Part shown: piece by piece, positions 26,183-35,628 of the stretch
Layout of the letters: every line of letters begins with the position of its first letter
Position numbering within the stretch: position 1 is the stretch's first letter
Assembly: GCA_913057895.1 (NCBI GenBank)
Contig: CAJXOH010000001.1
Location: 1-64,000 of the forward strand
Length of the DNA: 64,000 nt
Reading direction: 5' to 3'
Source of the DNA: an uncultured Bacteroidota bacterium
GTDB lineage: Bacteria > Bacteroidota > Rhodothermia > Balneolales > Balneolaceae
Position numbers and translations under genes: made by a program
Notes under the pieces: generated by a model
Seen by the model: only the letters and a program-made list of their open reading frames with translations
The model's database searches: none
What the model was told of the DNA's origin: nothing

Positions 26183-27523
26183 ATGGAAATTCTGTCTTTG
26201 GGTCAAACGATCCTCATCTTTATCGCCGCGTTATTTATCCTCGTTTTTGTCCATGAGTTGGGCCATTTTCTAGCAGCCAAAGCATTTGGAATGCGAGTCG
26301 AAAAATTTTCCATTGGGTTTCCACCAAAAATCATTGGATTTACTCGCGGTGACACAGAATACAGTATTGGGGCAACACCACTTGGTGGGTTTGTGAAAGT
26401 GAGTGGAATGCTCGATGAATCGATGGATACCGATTCCCTAGAAACTGAACCCCAGCCGTGGGAATACCGTAGTCGACCCGTTTGGCAACGGATGGTTGTG
26501 ATTACAGCAGGGGTGATTTTTAACATGATACTGGCTGCATTCATCTACATTGGAGTTGCACTCTCATCTGGGGAAACCATCATTCCTACATCTTCTGTCG
26601 AGGGTATTTACGTTGAAGAGGCATCACTAGCCTACGACCTTGGATTTCGTACGGATGATCAACTTGTAGGAGTTAACGGCCAAGATGTTGAGGATTTCCA
26701 AGCCTTTTTGTCACCTTCTGCCTTGAGTGCTTCTCAAGTACGGTATGATGTATTGCGTGACGGTGAACGGGTCACCTTGACCATGCCTAGTGATTTCCTG
26801 GATCAATTGAGTGAGCGACCAGAGTTTATTACCGCTGAAATGGCACTCCCATCCATGATAGGATCAATATCACCAGGGAGCCCTGCGGATAAGGCAGGCC
26901 TACAACCAGGGGATAGAGTCTTGGAATTGAATGGAAATCCAGCACGATACTGGGCCCAATTTACACAGCAGATTCTGTCCACAGAAGGATCCTTCGTACT
27001 TCTAGTAGAGCGGGAGGGAGAACAAGTTGAGTTGCAAGGGGAAAAGAGCACTGCAAGTGATCCGCTTGGGGTCTACATCATGGATGTGGCACAAATGTTT
27101 GATATCGAAAGGCGTCAATACTCCGCAGGAGAAGCAATTGTAGCCGGTGTAGGTTTAACCGGGGAAACCACTACCACCATTTTTCAAGGGCTTAGACAGC
27201 TCTTTACAGGACAAGTCTCTGTACGTAACAATCTTGGTGGACCTATCGCAATCGCATCGATTGCAAAACAGGCTACGGATTCTGCGGGATGGATTGGATT
27301 TTGGAATATCACTGCGTTTTTAAGCATTACGCTCGCCATCATGAATATGCTTCCCATCCCAGTCCTAGATGGAGGCCATTTTGTGTTTCTGCTCTATGAA
27401 GCTGTCACAAGGAAAGAACCAACCGTTGATTTTCGAATGCGAGCTCAACAGGTTGGCTTTTATATCTTAATCGCGGTGATGATCTTCGCCTTCTCTAACG
27501 ATATCCTTCGCTTGTTGGGCTAG
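26183..27523 (+). CDS. rseP: RseP-like site-2 zinc metalloprotease
   Basis: This intramembrane protease of the inner membrane cleaves anti-sigma factors and remnant signal peptides. HELGHFLAAKAFG (HExxH) lies in the first helix, and NMLPIPVLDGGHFVF (the LDG motif) in the third. Two PDZ-like segments lie between, the second marked by GSISPGSPADKAGLQPGDRVLELNG. Four membrane segments are visible. The 446-residue length is typical. It follows dxr by 12 bases, a widespread gene order. Its stop shares a CTAG with the stop of the convergent zapA. Confidence 0.95.
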   Translation: MEILSLGQTILIFIAALFILVFVHELGHFLAAKAFGMRVEKFSIGFPPKIIGFTRGDTEYSIGATPLGGFVKVSGMLDESMDTDSLETEPQPWEYRSRPVWQRMVVITAGVIFNMILAAFIYIGVALSSGETIIPTSSVEGIYVEEASLAYDLGFRTDDQLVGVNGQDVEDFQAFLSPSALSASQVRYDVLRDGERVTLTMPSDFLDQLSERPEFITAEMALPSMIGSISPGSPADKAGLQPGDRVLELNGNPARYWAQFTQQILSTEGSFVLLVEREGEQVELQGEKSTASDPLGVYIMDVAQMFDIERRQYSAGEAIVAGVGLTGETTTTIFQGLRQLFTGQVSVRNNLGGPIAIASIAKQATDSAGWIGFWNITAFLSITLAIMNMLPIPVLDGGHFVFLLYEAVTRKEPTVDFRMRAQQVGFYILIAVMIFAFSNDILRLLG

Positions 27524-27951
27524 GACTGGCTAGCATTCGCAGAAGCGCTTGTTTGATGCGCCTCAACTAGCTGCTCTAAACGCTTGGTAACCGAGGCAAT
27601 CGCCTCCTCTTGGATCTCATGTTCAGAGCGTTGCGCCCCAGTCTCTACCGACTTTAGCGCCTGGATGGAAGCCTCAGATTCTTTTTGTACACTTTCTAAC
27701 TCTTGTCGTAAGGTTTGAACCTCCGTTTCTAGAGCCTCTGTCCTGCGTTGCTCACTAAACAGCGTTTCGGCGATACGCATAGCGCCTAGAATAAGTACAA
27801 GGCTTTCGGGTTGATTTTTGGCTGCCTGTGTAAATTCTGACAAGGTATCATCAACAAACTGGCCAACGCGCTGAATGGACTCAACCTCATGATCAGCGAC
27901 TTTCAAAGGAAGGGTGTGCCCCAAGACTTGAATTTTTACCGTTGTACTCAT
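27520..27951 (-). CDS. zapA: Cell division protein ZapA
   Basis: The protein has 143 residues: an N-terminal globular part (VKIQVLGHTLPLKVADHEVESIQRVGQFVDDTLSEF) of ZapA type and a long C-terminal coiled coil (~residues 60-140). ZapA bundles FtsZ filaments at the division ring. The extra C-terminal coil is longer than in the ~100-residue E. coli protein. It overlaps the upstream coiled-coil gene by four bases (ATGA) and shares CTAG stops with rseP. In many bacteria zapA lies downstream of pheT, as here. Confidence 0.88.
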   Translation of the reverse strand: MSTTVKIQVLGHTLPLKVADHEVESIQRVGQFVDDTLSEFTQAAKNQPESLVLILGAMRIAETLFSEQRRTEALETEVQTLRQELESVQKESEASIQALKSVETGAQRSEHEIQEEAIASVTKRLEQLVEAHQTSASANASQS

Positions 27952-28193
27952 GACTGAATCCTCTCATCAATCTTGGCAAGTAGGGAGGCTACACTATGCT
28001 TTAACTTCATACGTTCCGTCTCACTAATCGCATCGAAGATATCCGATTGACCTGTCTGCATCTCTTTTAGCTTGGTTTTGAGCCGAGCATTTTCTCGGTG
28101 GAGGTCGCGATTTTTCTCTTTCAAGTCGCGCAGTATCTTTTCGATACCCTGTATTGCGAGGTCAAAACGTTCTTTTTCTGGCGAAGGATTCAC
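27948..28193 (-). CDS. Small coiled-coil protein upstream of zapA
   Basis: The protein has 81 residues, almost wholly a predicted coiled coil, with heptad-like RDLKEKNRDLHRENARLKTKLKEM. It is charged and has no membrane segment. It sits between pheT and zapA, overlapping zapA by four bases; a similar small coiled-coil gene often precedes zapA in Bacteroidota. A division-linked, ZapB-like partner role is a reasonable inference from size and place but is not shown by sequence similarity. Confidence 0.65.
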   Translation of the reverse strand: MNPSPEKERFDLAIQGIEKILRDLKEKNRDLHRENARLKTKLKEMQTGQSDIFDAISETERMKLKHSVASLLAKIDERIQS

Positions 28194-28209
28194 GAGGCAA
28201 GAATAGGAA

Positions 28210-30711
28210 TTATGTTCGTAATTCCGCTGACGCCTTGTCTTTCAATGAGTTAAGAATCAGTTTAATCTCATCTTCCACCTCATTGAACGTCAACGTCTTG
28301 GTAGAATCTAAAAATGTACACCTAAAAGCAAGACTTTTCGTGTTTTTCGCAATTTGATCTCCTTCGTAGACGTCAAAGCATTGAATCCGTTGGAGTCTTT
28401 CTGATCCGGTGTCACGAATAATTGCCTCTAATGTACCTGCCGCTACATCTGATGCGACAACCAAAGCAAAATCATAGTCTATTGATGGATATTTAGATAC
28501 CTCTTTGGCGCGCGTTGGTTCCGCTTGCGTCCATACATCGAAGCAGCGATCTAGATCGACTTCAACCATGAAGGTTGGAGAATCCAGATCCAACGCCTTT
28601 CGCTCTTTTCGACCTAATTCAGTAAACGTTCCTATGGATTGCCCATGAGCCTGAATGTCGCTTTGAAGTGGATTGGATGTGTTAGTGACAAACGTAATGT
28701 TTTGGGTATCTACGGTTGACCCTAACGCTACTTTTAGGACACTCAATAGATCACGCTTCAGGTGATCAAATCGGTACGATTTCTCCGAAATTGCCCAATC
28801 TCCTTCGTGAATGGGTCCTGTCACACCCATCCAAAGGTGTGTTCGTTCATCGATCCCTTGATGCCACGTTCCTTGGCCGTCCGTTCGGCGATATACATGT
28901 CCTATTTCAAAGCAACGCGCCGCGTGAACACCTCGATTTCTATTGCGCTGAAATACGGCAAGTCCTCCTATCGCAAGCGTTGGTCGTAACGATGTTGCTT
29001 CTGTGGAAACAGGATTTAGTGTATGAATGACTTTTGATGGCTCTATCGCTTGATGTGCCTCATCTTTTGGAATGAGCGAGTTCGATTGAATTTCTCGATA
29101 TCCAAGTCTCATGCAAGCAGATGCGCATCCCATTAGATAGGATTCGCGAGCAGGAATAGGTTGCGGTACAAACGCTTGCTGTACAGTAGGTTCAGGAAGA
29201 CGATTGTAGTCCCATAATCGACCTACCTCTTCAACCAAATCTATGGGTCTAGAAAGATCAGGGCGAAAGGATGGAGGTGTAACCGAAGCTATTGTTGAGG
29301 AGTTATTCGACGTAGACTCATCCACGTTACACCCGAGTGATTTAAGTGCCTCAAATTGAGCAGTAGACTCAATTTCATGGCCTAATATTCGAGTTGTAAG
29401 GGAACAATCAAATGGAATCGCAGAAGGTTCAAGTCCATCACTATGGAAGACATCAGCAATCTCTCCAGAGACCTCTCCGCCAGCCCAATCGTGGATTAGC
29501 TCAACAACCCGTTGGGCAGCCTCCAAACAAGCAAGTGGGTCCGCACCACGTTCATAGCGATACGATGCATCAGTTTGTAATCCCAGCGTTTTGGATGTCT
29601 TGCGAATTGAAGAAGGGGCAAAGAATGCACTTTCAAGTAAAATATCTGTGGTTTCATCGCTGACTTCTGAGTCAAGCCCCCCCATAACACCCGCTATCGC
29701 AACGGGTTTATCACCATCACAAATGAACAGTGTTCCCGCGGGACATGACCGTTCGATATGATCTAGTGTGGTAAAGTCAACCTCTTTATCAAATCGCTGT
29801 ACTGTCAGTGTACCAGATGAAAACGACCCAGCATCAAACGCATGGGTAGGATGTCCCATTTCGTGAAGCACCCAGTTTGTTGCATCGACAACATTGTTAA
29901 CACTTCGTAATCCCAAAGACTCGAGTCGTTGACGGACATGCAAAGGGGAGGGGCCAATCGTTACGCCATGGACCCATCGAGCAACATAACGAGGGCATTG
30001 TTCATCGGGCAGTGAGATTTTGACATGGCCCTTATTCGATGATTGGGTGTTATTGGATGCCCAAAGATTGTCTGGACGACTCGAATTTGCAGACGGGAAA
30101 CTCCATTTGGTTGGTAAGCCAAGCGCTGCACATAAGTCACGTGCTACCCCTCGGTGTGATGCTGCATCGGGTCTATTGGGTGTCAAACTAACCTCTAGGA
30201 TGGTATCTGCAACGATGGAGCAGGCCTCAGAAAAAGGTCGACCTACATCAGAGGACGAAACCTCATCATTGAGCACCATGATCCCGTCGTGATCTTCCCC
30301 TAATGCGAGTTCATCCATGGCACAAATCATCCCATTGGATTCAATCCCACGGATTTTTGATGTTTTAATCGAAAGTGGTTTTCCTTCTTTGTCCTTTATT
30401 GGAAGCACTGATCCTGGTGTCGCAACAGGTACAAATTGTCCAGCTGCCACGTTTGGAGCACCACATATAATCGTAGAGATTTCATCCTTTGAAATCCTCA
30501 CTTTGCAAACCTTGAGTCGATCTGCGTCTGGATGTTTTTCGGTCTCAAGGACTTCCCCAATGATCACGGAATCAGGAAGAGGAGACGTTTGACGAATCTC
30601 TTCAACCTCATGACCAATTCGAGTTAACGTGTCAGCAATAACATCCACATCAGGAAGAGAAGAGGCATGCTCTCCAACCAGCTCTTTGATCCAATTCAGC
30701 GAAACGTTCAT
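28210..30711 (-). CDS. pheT: Phenylalanine-tRNA ligase beta subunit
   Basis: It is the editing and tRNA-binding subunit of the (alpha-beta)2 enzyme. It shows the N-terminal tRNA-binding EMAP-like domain (VIIGEVLETEKHPDADRLKVCKV), the B3/B4 editing region (SLTPNRPDAASHRGVARDLCA), B5 near residues 410-490, and a C-terminal ferredoxin-fold anticodon-binding domain (SKYPSIDYDFALVV). The 833 residues fit the family. The start overlaps the pheS stop by four bases. Confidence 0.97.
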   Translation of the reverse strand: MNVSLNWIKELVGEHASSLPDVDVIADTLTRIGHEVEEIRQTSPLPDSVIIGEVLETEKHPDADRLKVCKVRISKDEISTIICGAPNVAAGQFVPVATPGSVLPIKDKEGKPLSIKTSKIRGIESNGMICAMDELALGEDHDGIMVLNDEVSSSDVGRPFSEACSIVADTILEVSLTPNRPDAASHRGVARDLCAALGLPTKWSFPSANSSRPDNLWASNNTQSSNKGHVKISLPDEQCPRYVARWVHGVTIGPSPLHVRQRLESLGLRSVNNVVDATNWVLHEMGHPTHAFDAGSFSSGTLTVQRFDKEVDFTTLDHIERSCPAGTLFICDGDKPVAIAGVMGGLDSEVSDETTDILLESAFFAPSSIRKTSKTLGLQTDASYRYERGADPLACLEAAQRVVELIHDWAGGEVSGEIADVFHSDGLEPSAIPFDCSLTTRILGHEIESTAQFEALKSLGCNVDESTSNNSSTIASVTPPSFRPDLSRPIDLVEEVGRLWDYNRLPEPTVQQAFVPQPIPARESYLMGCASACMRLGYREIQSNSLIPKDEAHQAIEPSKVIHTLNPVSTEATSLRPTLAIGGLAVFQRNRNRGVHAARCFEIGHVYRRTDGQGTWHQGIDERTHLWMGVTGPIHEGDWAISEKSYRFDHLKRDLLSVLKVALGSTVDTQNITFVTNTSNPLQSDIQAHGQSIGTFTELGRKERKALDLDSPTFMVEVDLDRCFDVWTQAEPTRAKEVSKYPSIDYDFALVVASDVAAGTLEAIIRDTGSERLQRIQCFDVYEGDQIAKNTKSLAFRCTFLDSTKTLTFNEVEDEIKLILNSLKDKASAELRT

Positions 30712-31733
30712 CGTACACCTCCGATATGCTCAAATTGAGAAAGCATTCTCAAATCATTCTCATAGAGCGTACGAATGTCACTAAATCCGTATTTCAGCAT
30801 ACATATTCGATCAATTCCCATTCCAAAAGCGAATCCTGAGTAGGTATCAGGGTCGACATCTACAGCACGAAGGACATTAGGATCCACCATACCTGCTCCT
30901 AGGATTTCCATCCATGGTGCATCTGATGTCGTTCGCACATCCATTTCAATACTTGGTTCTGTGAACGGGAAATAGGAAGACCGTACACGGTACTCAATGT
31001 GATCACCATACATCATCTTGGCAAACGTCACCAGCGTATGGATTAAATCAGCCATTGTGATCGATGTATCAACAACAAGCCCTTCTACTTGTGAGAATTG
31101 GAAATACGATTTGTATGTCACAGCCTCATTACGAAATACGCGACCTGGCATAATGGCGCGAATTGGAGGCTTTTTATCCTTCATCAAGCGAATTTGCACA
31201 GGAGAGGTGTGTGTGCGAAGTACCAGATCGTCGGATCGATGATCTTCGTCTTCTCCTTTGCGAACGAAGAAGGTGTCTTGCATATCACGAGCAGGGTGAT
31301 CGGCAGGAAAATTTAGTGCTGTGAAATTGTGAAAATCATCCTCAATCTCAGGTCCATCTGCTACCGTGAATCCCATTCGCATGAATAACTGAGTCATTTC
31401 ATGACGAACAAGTGTGAGTGGGTGCATGGAACCTAAAAGGGAAGGCTCTACCGGTAATGTAATATCATCGGTTGCGGTGCGCTCCGCTTCTTTGGCATCT
31501 TCTAGTCGTTCTTTCGCCTCTGCATACTTTTGTTCAGCCTGAACTTTCAACACATTCAGAGGTTTACCCACCTCTTTCTTTTCTGGGCCAGGTAAGGCTT
31601 TAAACTCCTCAAAAAGTGTCGAAAATAGCCCGTTACGAGACAAATAGGTTAACCTAAACGATTCTAAGGCTTCCTCAGAATCGAGTACAGCATCTACAAT
31701 TTTATCTCGAGCGTCATCGACCTTTTGTTTCAT
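30708..31733 (-). CDS. pheS: Phenylalanine-tRNA ligase alpha subunit
   Basis: This is the catalytic subunit. The N-terminal coiled coil (residues 1-95) interacts with tRNA. Class II motifs follow: MGFTVADGPEIEDDFHNFTALNFPADHPARDMQDTFF, GRVFRNEAVTYKSYFQFSQVEGLVVD, and late GMGIDRICMLKYGFSDIR. At 341 residues it is normal. A hairpin lies in the 54-base gap between rplT and pheS (separate entry). Confidence 0.97.
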   Translation of the reverse strand: MKQKVDDARDKIVDAVLDSEEALESFRLTYLSRNGLFSTLFEEFKALPGPEKKEVGKPLNVLKVQAEQKYAEAKERLEDAKEAERTATDDITLPVEPSLLGSMHPLTLVRHEMTQLFMRMGFTVADGPEIEDDFHNFTALNFPADHPARDMQDTFFVRKGEDEDHRSDDLVLRTHTSPVQIRLMKDKKPPIRAIMPGRVFRNEAVTYKSYFQFSQVEGLVVDTSITMADLIHTLVTFAKMMYGDHIEYRVRSSYFPFTEPSIEMDVRTTSDAPWMEILGAGMVDPNVLRAVDVDPDTYSGFAFGMGIDRICMLKYGFSDIRTLYENDLRMLSQFEHIGGVR

Positions 31734-31751
31734 AACCTGAAGTACAGAGCA

Positions 31752-31773
31752 GCCTCTATTCTGACATAGAGGC
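31752..31773 (-). promoter_or_regulatory. RNA hairpin between rplT and pheS
   Basis: GCCTCTAT and ATAGAGGC form a perfect eight-base-pair stem around a six-base loop. The minus strand has no T-run after it, so it is not an ordinary intrinsic terminator. It may stabilise or separate the ribosomal-protein and synthetase parts of the transcript, or act as an attenuator part. Confidence 0.55.
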
Positions 31774-31787
31774 GTGCATGTCGATGT

Positions 31788-32141
31788 TTACTTGGCGACT
31801 TTAGCTGCCTTAAGTACCGCTGTGAATGCAGCCGCATCATGTACGGCAATATCTGCCAACATTTTGCGATTAATCTCGATGTTCTGCTCTTTTAAAGCGT
31901 GGATTAGCTTTCCGTAGGTGGTACCGTTTAGGCGAGCAGCAGCATTAATACGTGCAATCCATAGTCTGCGAAACTCACGTTTCCGGACTCTACGGTCACG
32001 GTAGGCATAGAGCCACCCTTTTTCGACCGCATTGATTGCGATGGTATACACATTTTTCCGCTTGCCCCAGTAACCTTTCGCAGCACTTAAAATCTTACGG
32101 CGACGGCGACGGGAAGCCACTAGGTTGGATGAACGTGGCAT
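31788..32141 (-). CDS. rplT: 50S ribosomal protein L20
   Basis: The protein has 117 residues and the standard L20 sequence: basic N-terminus ([26 protein letters not shown]), [23 protein letters not shown], and GLTY-like [11 protein letters not shown]. It binds 23S rRNA early in 50S assembly and in several bacteria represses its own rpmI-rplT mRNA. It lies in the infC-rpmI-rplT order. Confidence 0.98.
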   Translation of the reverse strand: MPRSSNLVASRRRRRKILSAAKGYWGKRKNVYTIAINAVEKGWLYAYRDRRVRKREFRRLWIARINAAARLNGTTYGKLIHALKEQNIEINRKMLADIAVHDAAAFTAVLKAAKVAK

Positions 32142-32170
32142 TTTGGATCGTGTTTAGTTGTTAGAAATAG

Positions 32171-32371
32171 TTAGAATTTGCCTGGCAGCATTGTTTTTAC
32201 GCGCGGTGCATCCGCATCGGTAACAATCGCATCTTTGCCTAGGTTATTCTTACGCTTGGTTGTTTTCTTCGTCAAAATGTGGCGCTTATTGGCTTGCTTT
32301 CGTTTGATTTTGCCACTTCCTGTGACCTGAAAGCGTTTCTTCGCGCTACTTTTTGTTTTCATCTTTGGCAT
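32171..32371 (-). CDS. rpmI: 50S ribosomal protein L35
   Basis: The protein has 66 residues and begins [23 protein letters not shown] with the typical KRKNNL and late VKTMLPGKF. It is highly basic. It lies between infC and rplT, as in most bacteria. Confidence 0.98.
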   Translation of the reverse strand: MPKMKTKSSAKKRFQVTGSGKIKRKQANKRHILTKKTTKRKNNLGKDAIVTDADAPRVKTMLPGKF

Positions 32372-32435
32372 GACACACCTTTGCTAAAATTAGTAAGCTT
32401 TAAAGATACAGAGCTTTGAACCGAACTCCAATCAA

Positions 32436-32981
32436 TTACACCTTATTTGGTGCGAGAATCATAATCATTCGACGACCTTCCATTGCTGGTTGAGTCTCGA
32501 CTTTGCCAACATCACTTAAGCTTTCTGCAAGCTTTGCGAGTAATTCCTCTCCATTTTCCGTGTACATCATATCTCTTCCTCGGAACTGTACAGTAGCCTT
32601 TACTTTATCACCACTTGATAGGAAGTCACGTGCATGACGGGTTTTAAATTCTAAATCATGTGCATCAGTATGAGGTCGGAACCGTAGTTCCTTCACATTG
32701 ATCACATGTTGCTTCTTCTTGGCTTCTTTTTCTTTTTTCTTTTTCTCAAACAGGAACTTCCCGAAATCCATCACTTTGACAACAGGCGGATTGGCATCTG
32801 GTGAAATCTCAACAAGGTCAAGGTTGTACTGTTCGGCTACTTGTAAAGCTCGATCCAGATTCGTGAGCTCGTGTGCATTATCTGGTTTAATGAGTCTCAC
32901 ATTACCGGCACGGATTTCCTCGTTAATTCGTGGTCGGTTTTCTTGTTTTTGCTGTCTTGGGGGTACTCGTCTTGCGATAAT
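32436..32981 (-). CDS. infC: Translation initiation factor IF-3 with probable ATT start
   Basis: IF-3 binds the 30S subunit and proofreads initiation. In-frame GTG at 32898-32900 begins only at VRLI, but homology continues upstream: an ENRPRINEEIRAGN segment precedes it. No ATG or other common start exists in that stretch. ATT at 32979-32981, just after a GAGG Shine-Dalgarno-like string, gives 181 residues, the normal IF-3 length, and fits the known rare-codon start of infC used for autoregulation. ATC, the next codon, is a close alternative. The C-terminal domain includes VKELRFRPHTDAHDLEFK. The gene begins 15 bases after thrS. Confidence 0.9.
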   Translation of the reverse strand: MIARRVPPRQQKQENRPRINEEIRAGNVRLIKPDNAHELTNLDRALQVAEQYNLDLVEISPDANPPVVKVMDFGKFLFEKKKKEKEAKKKQHVINVKELRFRPHTDAHDLEFKTRHARDFLSSGDKVKATVQFRGRDMMYTENGEELLAKLAESLSDVGKVETQPAMEGRRMIMILAPNKV

Positions 32982-32996
32982 TCTACCTCGAATCGA

Positions 32997-34934
32997 TTAG
33001 TTGGGTGTTTTTGGAAGAGCCTTGGAAGCAATTTCTTCGCTCAGCATGGTTAGCGCTTCTGCCTGAGCTAGAACTCCCTGGTCTCCATGTTTATGTTTAC
33101 GAACAGACACGGTGGACTGTTCCACTTCTCGTTCACCTAAGATGAACATATAAGGTGTTTTTGATGTTTCTGCATCACGAATCTTGGCACCAATTTTTTC
33201 TGCTCTTGCATCGACAGTGACTCTCATTCCAAGGTCTTGACATTGCTTTTGCAGTGCATACGCTGCATCTGATTGAGCATCAGATATTGGTAAAATAGAA
33301 AGTTGGTTAGGAGCGAGCCACAGTGGAAAGTCTCCTGCAAAATGCTCAATAAGAATACTCATGAAGCGCTCCATGGATCCAAAAGGGGCTCTGTGAATAA
33401 TCACGGGACGATGTTTTTGATTATCGGAGCCAACATAGGTTAAATCGAAGCGTTCCGGCATCACATAATCGACCTGAACCGTTCCTAATTGCCAGCGACG
33501 ACCTATTGCATCTCGAATAATGAAATCGATTTTGGGTCCATAAAAGCTGGCTTCACCTGGGGCAATCGTATAATTTAACCCCATGTCATCGGCAACTGCT
33601 TGAATATCAGCCTGTGCACGGTCCCAATAGGCTTGTTCCCCGCCGTATTTTTTGTCGTTATCGTCTCGATAAGAGAGTCGAATGTCGACAGGCATATCGA
33701 ATAGAGAGAATACAGTTTGGGTGAGATCAATGGTGTTTCGAATCTCATCCTGAAGTTGATCATGCGTACAGTAAATATGCGCATCATCTTGTGTGAATCC
33801 ACGAACACGTGACAATCCATTTAACTCTCCAGATTGCTCATAACGATACACTGATCCAAATTCTGCCAACCGTACGGGTAAGTCTCTGTAGGAACGCATT
33901 TCTGAGTCATAGACTCTATGGTGATGGGGGCAGTTCATTGGCTTGAGTAGATACTGATCGTCATCTACATCAATGGGTGCAAATTGTGAATCCTTGTAAT
34001 AAGGATAATGTCCAGACGTTTCATAGAGTTTGATACGTCCGATATGTGGAGTGATAACTTCCTGGTATCCACGTCTAATTTGTTCCTCGCGTAGGTATTG
34101 TTCAAGCAAACGACGCATGGTCGTCCCATTTGGCAACCATATGGGTAGACCACTACCCACCATAGAATCCATCATGTAGATTCCGAGTTCACGCCCAAGC
34201 TTCTTGTGATCACGTTTCTTGGCTTCCTCGAGCTGTTCCGTATACTCCTCTAACATGGAGGCTTTAGGGAAACTGATACCATAAATCCTGGTCAGCTGAG
34301 CATTATCTGCATTTCCTCGCCAATAGGCGCCAGCAAGCGCGGTTAATTTAACTGCTTTAACAACGGAGCTAGTGGGTACATGAGGTCCCCGACATAAATC
34401 TGTAAACTCTCCCTGGGTGTAGAAGGTGATTCCTCCATCGTCCAAATCCTGGATGAGTTCCGTTTTATACTCATTCCCTAAGGAAGAGTAATAGGAGAGA
34501 GCTTCATCTTTGGAAACGTCTCTTCGCTCAAAGGTGGAGCCTTTTCGAGCCATTTCCTTCATCGTTTTCTCAATCTCAGCGAGCTCGTCAGGACCAATCG
34601 TATCATTACCGAAGTCGATGTCGTAGTAAAATCCTTGCTCGATCGCAGGCCCTATAGTGAATTTTGCCGTGGGATAGAGAGTCTGCACAGCCTCTGCCAA
34701 TAAGTGAGCAGAAGAGTGCCAAAAGGTCATTTTACCATCTTCACTATCCCATGTGTTAATAGCGATCGTACCATTTGAAGGGATTTCACGATGCAAATCA
34801 TAGACCTCTCCATCGAGCGTAAAACTATACGCATTACGGGCCAGACCCTCGGAGATGTTTTTGGCGAATTCGAACCCAGTGGTACCAGGCGCAACAGACC
34901 GTTTCGATCCGTCTGGAAGGGTTAGATCAATCAT
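32997..34934 (-). CDS. thrS: Threonine-tRNA ligase
   Basis: A full-length enzyme: TGS domain at the N-terminus (DLTLPDGSKRSVAPGTTGFEFA), editing domain with the HSSAHLLAEAV zinc-type motif, class II core with MNCPHHHRVYDSEMRSYRDLPVRLAEFGSVYRYE and the anticodon-binding domain at the end. The start at 34934 is preferred because homology begins there; the frame continues 26 codons upstream without recognisable sequence. That gives 645 residues. It follows tRNA-Val on the same strand and precedes infC. Confidence 0.96.
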   Translation of the reverse strand: MIDLTLPDGSKRSVAPGTTGFEFAKNISEGLARNAYSFTLDGEVYDLHREIPSNGTIAINTWDSEDGKMTFWHSSAHLLAEAVQTLYPTAKFTIGPAIEQGFYYDIDFGNDTIGPDELAEIEKTMKEMARKGSTFERRDVSKDEALSYYSSLGNEYKTELIQDLDDGGITFYTQGEFTDLCRGPHVPTSSVVKAVKLTALAGAYWRGNADNAQLTRIYGISFPKASMLEEYTEQLEEAKKRDHKKLGRELGIYMMDSMVGSGLPIWLPNGTTMRRLLEQYLREEQIRRGYQEVITPHIGRIKLYETSGHYPYYKDSQFAPIDVDDDQYLLKPMNCPHHHRVYDSEMRSYRDLPVRLAEFGSVYRYEQSGELNGLSRVRGFTQDDAHIYCTHDQLQDEIRNTIDLTQTVFSLFDMPVDIRLSYRDDNDKKYGGEQAYWDRAQADIQAVADDMGLNYTIAPGEASFYGPKIDFIIRDAIGRRWQLGTVQVDYVMPERFDLTYVGSDNQKHRPVIIHRAPFGSMERFMSILIEHFAGDFPLWLAPNQLSILPISDAQSDAAYALQKQCQDLGMRVTVDARAEKIGAKIRDAETSKTPYMFILGEREVEQSTVSVRKHKHGDQGVLAQAEALTMLSEEIASKALPKTPN

Positions 34935-35016
34935 GAAAACAGGTGAGCAAGAATCAAATCTATCGTCGTGATGAGAAACTGTGATTGGATAAAACTGTTG
35001 CTTATAAAACAACGCG

Positions 35017-35093
35017 TGGTGGGTTCTGGCGGATTCGAACCGCCGACCTCTACAATGTCAATGTAGCGCTCTAACCAACTGAGCTAAGAACCC
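35017..35093 (-). tRNA. tRNA-Val (anticodon GAC), CCA encoded
   Basis: The acceptor stem GGGTTCT pairs with AGAACCC, the D-arm reads GCTCAGTTGGTTAGAGC, the anticodon stem is CTACA/TGTAG around TTGACAT (anticodon GAC), and the T-arm has GGCGGTTCGAATCCGCC. The 3' CCA is encoded at 35017-35019. The cloverleaf is complete. It lies 82 bases upstream of thrS in the same orientation and may share its transcript. Confidence 0.96.
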
Positions 35094-35181
35094 GAATCAA
35101 CAAAAATACGAAAAACCATCAATCTAGTCTATGAGCTTGTGGATCCTATTTGTACCTTAAATCGCTTAACAAACTGAAGAT

Positions 35182-35628
35182 ATGACACGACGATTTGCGC
35201 GAGAAAAGGTAGTTCAAGCTCTCTATGCTTGGGAACTAAAAGGGAATACAAAAGAGGAGATACGTCGACTTTTGGTTGAACAACCTCTTCAAGAAGACAA
35301 AAAGCTTCAAACCTTTGCCTCTCATTTATTTGATATGGTCATCGATCATCGAAAAGAGATTGATCCTATGATCGAAAAGCACCTTGCAAATTGGGATTTG
35401 AAGCGACTCTCTCTCGTTGATTCATGCATTCTTCGAAGCTCCATTACCGAGTTTCTCTACTTCAAGGACATCCCTCCAAAGGTTACCATTAATGAGGCGA
35501 TAGAGTTGGCAAAAGCATTTTATGATGAGCAAAGCGGCCAGTTTGTGAACGGGTTGCTAGACGCAATCCGTAAAGAATTAACGGCCGAGGGTCTCTTGGT
35601 CAAAGAAGGACGAGGACTTCAAGAATGA
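35182..35628 (+). CDS. nusB: Transcription antitermination factor NusB
   Basis: The protein has 148 residues with [19 protein letters not shown] at the start and the C-terminal [30 protein letters not shown], the most conserved NusB stretch. NusB with NusE binds boxA RNA and promotes antitermination of rRNA transcription. It overlaps ychF by four bases (ATGA). Confidence 0.95.
   Translation: MTRRFAREKVVQALYAWELKGNTKEEIRRLLVEQPLQEDKKLQTFASHLFDMVIDHRKEIDPMIEKHLANWDLKRLSLVDSCILRSSITEFLYFKDIPPKVTINEAIELAKAFYDEQSGQFVNGLLDAIRKELTAEGLLVKEGRGLQE

Noticed and set aside
28154-28357. Short plus-strand frame across the pheT 3' end
   Set aside because: It overlaps pheT and the coiled-coil gene in antisense and shows no protein-like features.
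31752-31773. Intrinsic terminator between rplT and pheS
   Set aside because: The stem is good but no T-run follows on the transcribed strand, and pheST needs read-through.
34935-35016. T-box leader for thrS
   Set aside because: The stretch between tRNA-Val and thrS is only 82 bases and lacks a T-box sequence, an antiterminator and a terminator.
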